Assembly: GCF_020405185.1 (NCBI RefSeq)
Contig: NZ_CP084463.1
Coordinates: forward strand, 124,001 to 188,000
Direction: 5' to 3'
DNA length: 64,000 bases
DNA from: Halomicrobium salinisoli
GTDB taxonomy: Archaea > Halobacteriota > Halobacteria > Halobacteriales > Haloarculaceae
How positions within the stretch are numbered: the first letter of the stretch is position 1; the number at the start of each line of letters is the position of its first letter. Shown in pieces: positions 55,133-62,807 of the stretch. The notes beneath the pieces are model-generated. The model was not told the origin of the DNA, made no database searches, and worked only from the letters and a program-made list of their open reading frames with translations. The translations under genes and the position numbers were made by a program.

Positions 55133-56580
55133 ATGGGCATACGTACTTACCAAATCGGGCTTTAAGTGGGATTGTGCCAGTCAAAGACCGCCGTCAACAC
55201 ATCACATTCTCTGGGAACGTGCCGGTCATGGTTCCGCGAGTGTGAGTAAACACAGTGCCGCCACACTCGCTCCGGGCGCGGGTCGCGCCCTCCGAAGTAG
55301 CATTGCCTGCGGTAGTGTGGTGCCGCGCCTGTGTTCACTGCTGTCTTTTTAAGCAGTGACCTTGATTCAAGGTGACAGGGTGAATCCGCACTTGGCCAAG
55401 CAGTGCGGTCGGGCATCATTCGGCCAAGTGGTGCCGGGCGACGGAGCGGCCAGCCTTTGGCGGCCCGGAGTCGCCCTGCTGTTATCCACCAAGTCTTAGT
55501 GTGTCGTCCCGGCCTTCCCCAAGGTGGGGTACCTCCCTTGAGGGAGTAGTGACCATACAGATGTATCTATATTGTGCCCCTGCCTCTCGGTCGGGGGCTA
55601 CCATCCTCAGCCTCTCGACTGAGGGGCCACAGTGACGGCACACCTTCGGGTTTCATCGGTTTTCACCTCGGCCTTGTCCCGGTGTACCGGGCGGGCGCAC
55701 TCCGGTTTATCTTGACAATCCGCCTGACAGAGTGACGGTCTACGGCCATCGGGGCGCACACCCGTTCCATGTGGCGTGGTCCCCTGCCTCTCGTCACCCC
55801 CGTAGGAAGGTTAGGTTCGGGCCGTTCCTCTCGGTCAAATGGCCCTCCAATCCTGCGCTCGGTAGGATATTGCCCCGGCCACCCGTGAAGGTGCCATAAG
55901 CTCACCGAATCGGCTACCGTGTATTACGACGGGCGCTCTGACTTCCGGGAGTCACTTTCTCCCGGCACTTTACTTCAAACCGCCATGAGTGGAGACGATG
56001 TACGAGGTAGGCCTCGGTTGCCGCGACCGAATCCCTTTTGTCTCTGCTATTGCACCATTATATGTCTTTGGGGTACTTAAGCCTTTCCATAACTCGTACG
56101 CATAAGAATATAACTATAAGTAATTAATCCAAGAGTGGAATAACTGATTACACAATTGCCGTGTATGTGGCCAGAGTGCGGTTTCTGTGGTGAGAGGATG
56201 GATACCCTTCAAAAGTAGTTGGGCCGCCACAGGCCACCGCACAGGAGGCAAATAATGTCGCTATTCCTGAAGTCGACGTAGAACCATACCCTCGGTAGGG
56301 GACCGGCGCTTAATGCCGTGTCGTTCCATTGCGTTCCCCACCGCCGTTAGGAAACATTAAGGACTTGCCAGCGACCCTCCGCCAGAGCCAGAGATATGTG
56401 CTTTCCCCGCAGTCGTCCAATTTAACCCCATGAAAGTGGGTGAACAGAGTAAGAAATCCCCGCGCCGTCTCCGGGTTTTGCGTTAACCAACACTATCGGG
56501 GTTGCGTAGGAATTGTTGGTTAAGACAGTAGTAGGGCCGCCGGAGTGTGTTTACTGCTTGTCTGAGGGATGACCCTTTCC
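55133..56580. other. 1.45-kb element interior without a recognised gene
   Basis: No clear coding sequence. A minus-strand frame at 55663-55905 (80 residues, Arg-rich) is doubtful. On the minus strand near 55560-55640, a CRHCGPSVE... string in one frame and a short MKPEGVPSLW frame in another suggest a decayed zinc-ribbon gene. Near 56164 a short plus-strand frame reads MWPECGFCGERMDTLQK. Also present are gtgagtaaacaca-like words (55243; reverse at about 55325 and 56544) and an inverted repeat at 56483-56523. Confidence 0.45.
56483..56523. repeat. 10-bp inverted repeat upstream of integrase end
   Basis: Arms ttaaccaaca (56483-56492) and tgttggttaa (56514-56523), spacer 21 bases. It lies just past the integrase stop. 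Possible protein-binding site, accessory recombination site or terminator. Confidence 0.5.
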
Positions 56581-57630
56581 TTAGATATTGGAGAGGAATT
56601 GCCGGCGTTGCTCTGCTTTCTCATCCTCTGTCCTACGGTCGTAGTGGGTCTCTATCACGTCTTGACTCACGTTCATTCTGTCTGACACTACTTTGTCCGG
56701 CACATCCTGTCGGAGATAGTGGGTAATCGCCCCTCTCCTGACGGGGTGTCCCGAGACGGTAGACGGGCACTTGCAGGCGTCATTTGTCCGCTGTGCGGCC
56801 TCACAGTCGTCAGGGTCTCTGTTATGGGGGCAACCTCTCCCCGTCGCACAGGGCCGTGTGACGGCGTAGATGTTTCGCCGTATGGAGTTTTTCGCGGGCC
56901 GGCCCCGTTTCGTAGTGAATAGCGGTTCCCGCCCGTAATCATCGGTCACACTATGTCGGTTCTCTTCAATGTAGTCGGCCAGTACTTCCGCCACATCACT
57001 CGACAGGGCAATAAACCGCTCTGCGCTCTGGCCGTTCTTGAGCGGGGTGTCCGTCTCGGGCCGGTGTCGAATCCGTAACCGCTCCCGTTCGGCCTCAAAA
57101 TCGCTCACGTCAAGGCCTTGTACGGTCCCTGTCCGAATCCCTGTGTGCCACATAACGGCCATGAGAGCATGAGAGCGGCTTGCGTAGTGGTATCGCCGGA
57201 GGTAGGAGAGTATCGCATCGGCAACCTCCCTCTCAAGGGTTTCCGTCCGGGCCTGTCTCTCTCTGTCCGGTAACACAATCCGCTCAGACACGTTAGGAAC
57301 TACGGCATCAATACCCTCACAGAACCGCACGAATTGGCGAATAGTCCCAAGGTAGATGCTCAAGGTAGACTGCTTGAATCCATCCTTGATTGATAATTGG
57401 TATTCATGGACTGTGCGGGCCGTAACGTCGTTCATGTTGTCAATTCCGTTTTCGTCGCACCACTCGACAAACGACCGGACGTGTTTCTCATGTAGTTCGA
57501 GCGAGCGGTCGGCCAGCTCGTCGCTCCGTGAATCAAGGTAGAGCGACATGGCTTTGGCCGGTTCGAGCGGTTCGAGGGTATGGGTTTGTGCCTGTGACTG
57601 CCGGTTCGGTGTATGCTTGCGTGCGTTCAT
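56581..57630 (-). CDS. tyrosine recombinase (site-specific integrase)
   Basis: 349 residues. An N-terminal SAM-like core-binding domain (DRSLELHEKHVRSFVEWCDENG...STLSIYLGTIRQFVRFC) precedes the catalytic domain. Catalytic residues are Arg166 (HTGIRTGTV), His295 and Arg298 (GHPVRRGAIT) and Tyr330 (VIETHYDRRTEDEK). Between residues 261 and 288 a Cys-rich insertion (C261, C267, C276, C286, C288) near the second Arg box is seen in haloarchaeal plasmid/virus integrases and may bind zinc. It ends beside the right att core, as integrases often do. Confidence 0.92.
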   Translation of the reverse strand: MNARKHTPNRQSQAQTHTLEPLEPAKAMSLYLDSRSDELADRSLELHEKHVRSFVEWCDENGIDNMNDVTARTVHEYQLSIKDGFKQSTLSIYLGTIRQFVRFCEGIDAVVPNVSERIVLPDRERQARTETLEREVADAILSYLRRYHYASRSHALMAVMWHTGIRTGTVQGLDVSDFEAERERLRIRHRPETDTPLKNGQSAERFIALSSDVAEVLADYIEENRHSVTDDYGREPLFTTKRGRPAKNSIRRNIYAVTRPCATGRGCPHNRDPDDCEAAQRTNDACKCPSTVSGHPVRRGAITHYLRQDVPDKVVSDRMNVSQDVIETHYDRRTEDEKAEQRRQFLSNI

Positions 57631-57685
57631 GATTTTCCCGAACCGACCGAGTGGTGGCGGTAGCGGTGCTGTGCGGCGTGTGTTG

Positions 57686-57817
57686 GTCTACGGCATCTCG
57701 GACAACGACCGCAAGTACTACTCCCTCGAGCGCGCCAAGGAGGCCCTCGGCTACGAGCCCCGTGACAACTCCGCCGAGTGGGACGGCGACGAGCGCGTGG
57801 TCGAACCGGACGCCTGA
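57686..57817 (+). pseudogene. duplicated 3' end of azf
   Basis: Encodes VYGISDNDRKYYSLERAKE, ALGYEPRDNSAEWDGDERVV, EPDA and a stop, the same protein end as azf (54070-54198) with synonymous and a few amino-acid differences. It has no start or 5' part, so it is not a functional gene but the attachment-site copy left on the far side of the integrated element. Confidence 0.85.
57746..57789 (+). repeat. attachment-site core, right (attR)
   Basis: 44 bases identical to 54130-54173. It lies about 116 bases from the integrase start, the usual arrangement of an integrated element. Confidence 0.75.
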
Positions 57818-57844
57818 CCCGTCCGGGTCCTCCCTCCCCTGCTT

Positions 57845-58510
57845 CTACTCGAACAGCCCCTCGACGTCCGACTCCCGCGATTCCCGCCGCTGGACGTGCT
57901 GTCCGAGCCGCTCGGCGACGAGCGGCCGCTGCTCGGCATCGCGGACGAACGCGAACACGAGGCTCACGAACGTGTCGTCGCCGACGGTGCCGCGCTGGAC
58001 GGCCCCGCCGACGTCGTCGGCCATCGTGTCCACGCCCCGATTCGCCAGGTCCTCGCGCGCGTACGTGACCGCCTGTTCGACGGCGTCCTCGTCGTAGCCG
58101 TCGGCCTCGGCCAGCACTTCGGCCGCGACGGCCGTCGACTGGAACCCGAGGTCGTCGTAGCCCAGCGCGACCCCCTCGTAAGTGAGCGCGGGCGGTGCGG
58201 TCCGCTCGGCGTGTTCCGGGTCCGCCGCGACCTCGGCGAGGAAGGGTCGAACGTCGCCGAGGTTCACGCCGCGGTAGTCGTCGGGCAGGTCCGCCAGGTA
58301 CTCCCCGGCGCTCTCGGCCAGGCCCTGCGCGCCCGATCGGTTGCCCTCGTCGGCGTGGTAGACCACGGCCGACAGCTGGATCAGACCGTGGAGCAGCCGC
58401 TCGTCCTCGCCCTCCGTCAGGTCCAGCCAGCGCTCCTCCCAGGCGTCGTGGGCGGCGTGTCGTCGCCCCTCGTTGTAGACGGCGATGCCTGCCCGGAGGT
58501 GGGGACGCAT
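57845..58510 (-). CDS. DUF309 domain protein
   Basis: 221 residues. The N-terminal segment YNEGRRHAAHDAWEERWLDLTEGEDERLLHGLIQLSAVVYHADEGNRSGA is the DUF309 helical signature (YNxGxxxxAHExWExxW...LIQ). The rest is an acidic helical domain. Function unknown, metal binding through His residues is possible. Confidence 0.82.
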   Translation of the reverse strand: MRPHLRAGIAVYNEGRRHAAHDAWEERWLDLTEGEDERLLHGLIQLSAVVYHADEGNRSGAQGLAESAGEYLADLPDDYRGVNLGDVRPFLAEVAADPEHAERTAPPALTYEGVALGYDDLGFQSTAVAAEVLAEADGYDEDAVEQAVTYAREDLANRGVDTMADDVGGAVQRGTVGDDTFVSLVFAFVRDAEQRPLVAERLGQHVQRRESRESDVEGLFE

Positions 58511-58541
58511 GGCTCTCCGTATGGGTTCCGGCCGGAAAAGC

Positions 58542-59210
58542 TCAGGCTTGCCCCTGCCACTCGGCCGCGAACCGGTGCAGAAACGTCTCCAGGAAGGCCG
58601 TCCGCTCCGCGGCCAGCTCCCGACCGCGGTCCGTGTGCATGTCCTCGCCGAGGCGCAGCAGCTTCTCGTGGAAGTGGCCGACCGTCGTCCCGTCCGCTGG
58701 CTGATCGCCGGGGCGACCGATCGGGTTCCCGCGGGCCCCGCCGTACGCGAAGGTCCGCGCCAGCCCCACCGCTCCGATCGCGTCCAGGTTGTCGGCGTCC
58801 CGCAGCACCTCCGCCTCCGCCGTCTCGGGGTCGTCGCAGTCCGGCCCGTAGTCGAAGCCGTAGCCGTCGTGGACCGCCACGCAGTGGCAAATCTCCGGGA
58901 CCTGCTCCGCCGGAACGCCGGCCGCGTCGAGCAGTCCCCGCACCTGCGGCAGGCTCTCCTCCGGGTGGGTGTACCCCTCGCCCATCGACCGGTGGAGGTC
59001 GTGGACCAGCGCCGCCGCGCCGACGACCTCGGGGTCGGCCCCCTCGGCGTCCGCCAGTCGCAGCCCCAGCGCGAACACCCGCCAGGCGTGGTCGAGCGCG
59101 TGCCCGCTGGAATCGTCGGCCACCTCCTCGCGCATCAGCTCCGCGAGTCGCTCGAAGCGCGCCGTGTCCTGAGGGAGCCGTTCGGGCGGTACGTCGACGG
59201 GGGCGTCCAT
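58542..59210 (-). CDS. HD-domain phosphohydrolase
   Basis: 222 residues. HD metal-binding motifs are HALDHAWRVFALGL (His), AALVHDLHRSM (HD), CHCVAVHDG (His) and LRDADNLDAIGAVGL (Asp). The substrate of such stand-alone HD hydrolases is usually a nucleotide or signalling phosphate, not determined here. It is probably co-transcribed with the downstream DUF309 gene, which starts 31 bases after its stop. Confidence 0.87.
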   Translation of the reverse strand: MDAPVDVPPERLPQDTARFERLAELMREEVADDSSGHALDHAWRVFALGLRLADAEGADPEVVGAAALVHDLHRSMGEGYTHPEESLPQVRGLLDAAGVPAEQVPEICHCVAVHDGYGFDYGPDCDDPETAEAEVLRDADNLDAIGAVGLARTFAYGGARGNPIGRPGDQPADGTTVGHFHEKLLRLGEDMHTDRGRELAAERTAFLETFLHRFAAEWQGQA

Positions 59211-59314
59211 GTCAGCCGGAGTTGTCCGACGGTCGAATCAAGATTTCGGTGGGGACGAACGCGTCTCTACAGCGTCGAAAACCCGTTGGTACCGGATCGA
59301 CGCACCGAAAAGGA

Positions 59315-59387
59315 CGTCCGGACGGCGATTTGAACGCCGGTCCCTGGCTCCGCAAGCCAAGAGGATAGTCCACTACCCTATCCGGAC
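59315..59387 (-). tRNA. tRNA-Arg (GCG)
   Basis: 73 bases, acceptor GTCCGGA/TCCGGAC, anticodon stem TTGGC/GCCAG with loop TTGCGGA (GCG, for CGC codons), T-arm ggcgttcaaatcgcc, discriminator G. Confidence 0.95.
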
Positions 59388-59688
59388 TCATCTATCCGTA
59401 ACGGGGATTGTTGTAAAGGGGTTTCGATTCGGGGACCGCAGTGCGACGCCGTGACGCGGTGGGGCAAGCACGGATTCGTCCCAGCAGAGCGACACCCCGT
59501 GCCGACCGCCGACGGTGGTCGACCGACCACCGCCGATGGTCCGACGGTTTATCTGCGGGGACGAGCGAGGGGGAGTTACGAGCATGTCCGGGGCAAGTCA
59601 CGGTAGACTGAAAAGAGCAGGACGGCGGGCCCGCAGTGGCACAACGACAACGCTTAAACGCGGCGCAGCATTGCCTAGTGTACGATAA
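59388..59688 (+). other. 301-base gap with two TATA-like boxes before rpa
   Basis: Contains a ggtttatctg box at about 59548-59557 and a cgcttaaacg box at about 59651-59660. The second is at leaderless spacing for rpa. A 34-codon frame lies between (59584-59688). Nothing else is recognised. Confidence 0.4.
59584..59688 (+). CDS. possible 34-residue basic peptide
   Basis: ATG at 59584, preceded by a Shine-Dalgarno-like gagggggag, and ending with the TAA that directly abuts the ATG of the RPA gene. The product MSGASHGRLKRAGRRARSGT, then TTTLKRGAALPSVR is very basic, unlike most haloarchaeal proteins, so it may be spurious or a translated upstream reading frame. Low confidence. Confidence 0.25.
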   Translation: MSGASHGRLKRAGRRARSGTTTTLKRGAALPSVR

Positions 59689-61164
59689 ATGGGCGCGATA
59701 GAGGACATCTACGCGGATCTCGACACCGACGTCTCGGAGGAGAAGTTCCGGGAGGCCGTCGAGGAGAAGGTCGAGCAGATGGGTGGCCTCGCCGACACCG
59801 AGACGGCGGCGATGCTGATCGCCCACGAGCTCTCGGAGAACGAGGTCAACGCGATCGCGGACATCGAGCCGGGGATGCAGGAGGTGAAGTTCCTCGCGAA
59901 GGTCGTGGGCGTCGGCGACCTGCGCACGTTCGAGCGCGACGGCGACGGCGAGGAGGAGCCCGACGAGGGCCGGGTGATCAACGTCGAGGCCGCGGACGAG
60001 ACGGGCACGGTCCGGCTGGCGTTCTGGGACGGGCAGGCCCAGGCCATCGCCGACGGCGAGATGGAGGTCGGTCAGGTGCTGCGGATCAAGGGCCGGCCGA
60101 AGGAGGGCTACAACGGGCTGGAGGTCTCCGTCGACAAGGCCGAGCCCGACGAGGAGGCGACGATCGACGTCGAGCCCGGCGAGGGGTCGACCATCGACGC
60201 GCTGACGATGGGCCAGTCCGACGTGAACGTCCGCGGGCTGGTCTTGGACACGGACTCGGTGCGGACCTTCGACCGCGACGACGGCAGCGAGGGCCGCGTG
60301 GCGAACCTGACCATCGGCGACGAGACCGGCCGGGTCCGGGTGACGCTGTGGGACGAGAAGGCCGACCGCGCCGGGGAGATCGAACCGGGTACCGCGGTCG
60401 AGGTCGTCGACGGCTACGTCCGCGAGCGCGAGGGGAGCCTCGAGCTGCACGTCGGCGACCGCGGCGCCGTCGACGAGGTCGACGAGGACGTCGCCTTCGA
60501 GCCCGACGCCGACCCGATCGAGGCCGTCGAGATCGGCGACACGGCCGACATCGCGGGCGTCGTCCGCTCGGCCGATCCGAAGCGCACCTTCGACCGCGAC
60601 GACGGCAGCGAGGGGCAGGTCCGCAACGTCCGGCTGCAGGACGAGACGGGCGACATCCGCGTCGCGCTGTGGGGCGACAAGGCCGACACGGACCTCGCGC
60701 CCGGCGACGAGCTGCTGGCCGCGGACGTCGAGATCGACGACGGCTGGCAGGACGACAAGGAGGCCTCCGCTAACTGGCAGTCCACGGTCGTCGTGCTGGA
60801 CGACGCCGCCACGGGCGGTGCGGGGGCGGCGTCGGGCGGCGACGCGACCGCCAGCGCCGACGGCGGCGACGCGGGCCTGGACGCCTTCACCGGCGAGGAC
60901 GGCGACGCCGGCGCAGGCGACAGTGCCGGCGGGGCCGGAGCGTCCGGCGATTCCGGGGGCGACGCGGACGCCGACGACGGCCCCGCAGACGGCGAGTCAG
61001 TGGAGTTCACGGGCACGGTCGTCCAGACCGGCAACCCCGTGGTGCTCGACGACGGCGAGCAGACGATGACCGTCGAGACGGACGCGGCCGTCCAGCTCGG
61101 CCAGGAAGTGACCGCGCGCGGGGAGCTCGACGGCGACCGGCTGGACGCCGACGACGTGTTCTGA
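59689..61164 (+). CDS. replication protein A (single-strand DNA-binding protein)
   Basis: 491 residues. Three OB folds follow each other: MQEVKFLAKVVGVGDLRTFERDG..., NVRGLVLDTDSVRTFDRDDGSEGRV... and DIAGVVRSADPKRTFDRDDGSEGQV..., each with the RTFxRDDG and GxVRVALWG patterns. A Gly/Ala/Asp linker (residues 380-440) leads to a fourth OB-like C-terminal part (VEFTGTVVQTGNPVVLDDGEQTMTV). Haloarchaeal RPA proteins protect single-stranded DNA in replication and repair. Confidence 0.9.
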   Translation: MGAIEDIYADLDTDVSEEKFREAVEEKVEQMGGLADTETAAMLIAHELSENEVNAIADIEPGMQEVKFLAKVVGVGDLRTFERDGDGEEEPDEGRVINVEAADETGTVRLAFWDGQAQAIADGEMEVGQVLRIKGRPKEGYNGLEVSVDKAEPDEEATIDVEPGEGSTIDALTMGQSDVNVRGLVLDTDSVRTFDRDDGSEGRVANLTIGDETGRVRVTLWDEKADRAGEIEPGTAVEVVDGYVREREGSLELHVGDRGAVDEVDEDVAFEPDADPIEAVEIGDTADIAGVVRSADPKRTFDRDDGSEGQVRNVRLQDETGDIRVALWGDKADTDLAPGDELLAADVEIDDGWQDDKEASANWQSTVVVLDDAATGGAGAASGGDATASADGGDAGLDAFTGEDGDAGAGDSAGGAGASGDSGGDADADDGPADGESVEFTGTVVQTGNPVVLDDGEQTMTVETDAAVQLGQEVTARGELDGDRLDADDVF

Positions 61165-61279
61165 CGGCGGTCGCGACTGTTCGTGATCGCGCACCGTTGC
61201 TGGTCGATTCCGACGGACAGCCGCGGGTACGGGTGGGTAACTGGACCGGAACCGTGGCACTGTGTGTGAGTAGCAAGGA

Positions 61280-61288
61280 AACCCTTAA
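61280..61288 (+). promoter_or_regulatory. TATA-like box of the histone operon
   Basis: aacccttaag, about 26-34 bases upstream of the histone ATG at 61314, a fitting leaderless spacing. Confidence 0.45.
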
Positions 61289-61313
61289 GACCGCGACAGT
61301 CCCGGATTTGGGT

Positions 61314-61751
61314 ATGAGCGTCGAGTTACCGTTCGCCCCGGTCGACTCCGTCATCCGACGGAACGCCGGGGGGTTGCGGGTGAGCGCCGAGGCGGCCGAG
61401 GAACTGGCCCGTCGCATTCAGGACCGCGGTGCGGAACTGGCGTCGGCGGCCGCCGAGGAGGCGACGGCCGACGGCCGGAAGACGCTGATGCCCGAGGACT
61501 TCGGCGTCGAGGACGCCCGCGACAAGGACGCGCTCGAGCTGCCCATCGCGCCCGTTGACCGCATCGCTCGCCTGGACATCGACGGTCGGTACCGCGTGGC
61601 GATGGACGCCCGAGTGGCGCTGGCGGACGTCCTCGAGCAGTACGCCGACGACGTGTCCGCCGCCGCGGCGGAGCTGGCCCGCCACGCCGACCGTCGCACG
61701 ATCAAGGCCGAGGACGTCGAGGCCTACTTCGAGCTACAGCGGTACTACTGA
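61314..61751 (+). CDS. hstA: tandem-doublet archaeal histone
   Basis: 145 residues from the ATG at 61314. Two histone folds are fused head to tail: FAPVDSVIRRNAGGLRVSAEAAEELARRIQDRGAELASAA (first) and IAPVDRIARLDIDGRYRVAMDARVALADVLEQYADDVSAA (second), each with a RKT/RRT-type loop and a PEDFG or AEDVE end. Only three Lys (K56, K71 and K131) are present, with no tails. In Haloferax and Halobacterium such doublets bind DNA as a nucleoid or regulatory protein. It is followed with no gap by a histone deacetylase family gene. Confidence 0.9.
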   Translation: MSVELPFAPVDSVIRRNAGGLRVSAEAAEELARRIQDRGAELASAAAEEATADGRKTLMPEDFGVEDARDKDALELPIAPVDRIARLDIDGRYRVAMDARVALADVLEQYADDVSAAAAELARHADRRTIKAEDVEAYFELQRYY

Positions 61752-62762
61752 ATGAACTTCGGCTACCGCGAGGTCTGTCTGGACCACGACACGGGCAAGC
61801 GCCACCCCGAGAGCCCCGACAGACTCCGGGCGATCAGGCGCGGCCTCGCGGACTGTCACGACGTCGAGTACGTCGCCCCGGACGACGCCGACCCGGCCCT
61901 GATCAAGGCGGTCCACGACCCGGACTACGTCGACGAGGTCAGGGACTTCTGCGAGTCCGGCGGCGGCAACTGGGACGCCGACACGGTCGCCTGCGAGGAG
62001 ACCTGGCCCGCGATCCTGGCCAGCGCCGGCCTCGCCGAGTGGGCCGCCGAGCGCGCGCTGGCCGGCGACGACGGCCGGGCGACCCCGTTCGCCCTGGGTC
62101 GCCCGCCGGGCCACCACGCCGTCGCGGACGACGCCATGGGCTTTTGCTTCGTCAACAACGTCTCCGTCGCGGCGCAGGCGGCCCTCGAATCCGACGCCGA
62201 CCGCGTGGCCGTCCTCGACTGGGACGTCCACCACGGTAACGGCACGCAGGACATCTGGTACGACGACGGCGACGTGCTGTTCGCCTCCATCCACGAGGAA
62301 GGCCTCTACCCCGGCACCGGTGAGGTCGAGGAGACCGGCGAGGGCGACGGCGACATGCGGACGATCAACGTCCCCTACCCGCCGGGCGCCGACACGACCG
62401 ACTACCTCGCCGCGATCGACGACGTCATCGGCCCCTCGGTCCGGGCGTTCGATCCCGAACTGGTGCTGGTCAGCGCCGGCTTCGACGCCCACCGACACGA
62501 CCCCATCTCGCGGATGGAGGTCTCCTCGGAGGGGTACGGCCTGCTGGCCGACCGCGTGCGCTCCATCGCCGACGACTGCGACGCCGGCCTCGCGTTCGTC
62601 CTCGAGGGCGGCTACAACCTCGACACCCTCACCGACAGCCTCACCACGGTCCACGAGGTGTTCGACCGGTACACCCCCTCGACGCCCGACAGCGACGAGG
62701 TCAGCGAGGGCGCCCGCGAGGTGCTGGACGAGCTGCTCGATCAGGGATTCGGCGAGGAGTGA
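61752..62762 (+). CDS. histone deacetylase family protein
   Basis: 336 residues, starting directly after the histone stop codon. Zinc and charge-relay motifs: GRPPGHHAVADDAMGFCFVNN, DWDVHHGNGTQDIWY (zinc Asp/His), LVSAGFDAH and FVLEGGYNL (zinc Asp). It belongs to the class II/AcuC-like group that removes acetyl groups from Lys of proteins or small molecules. Co-transcription with the histone suggests a chromatin link. Confidence 0.92.
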   Translation: MNFGYREVCLDHDTGKRHPESPDRLRAIRRGLADCHDVEYVAPDDADPALIKAVHDPDYVDEVRDFCESGGGNWDADTVACEETWPAILASAGLAEWAAERALAGDDGRATPFALGRPPGHHAVADDAMGFCFVNNVSVAAQAALESDADRVAVLDWDVHHGNGTQDIWYDDGDVLFASIHEEGLYPGTGEVEETGEGDGDMRTINVPYPPGADTTDYLAAIDDVIGPSVRAFDPELVLVSAGFDAHRHDPISRMEVSSEGYGLLADRVRSIADDCDAGLAFVLEGGYNLDTLTDSLTTVHEVFDRYTPSTPDSDEVSEGAREVLDELLDQGFGEE

Positions 62763-62807
62763 GGATCTGCCCGTTTCGGCTGTTCTACGCGCCCTCTCGC
62801 GGAGTAC

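Larger units (their letters stand above)
54130..57789 (+). mobile_element. 3.6-kb integrated element in azf
   Basis: Bounded by 44-base perfect direct repeats and by a tyrosine recombinase gene next to the right end. The offset between cores is 3616 bases. The interior is lower in GC than the chromosome, with long AT-rich stretches (54480-54620, 56085-56160), one membrane protein, and about 1.4 kb without clear genes. The left copy keeps azf intact by supplying its last codons. No replication protein or capsid gene is recognised, so it may be a relic or a minimal integrative element. Confidence 0.8.
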
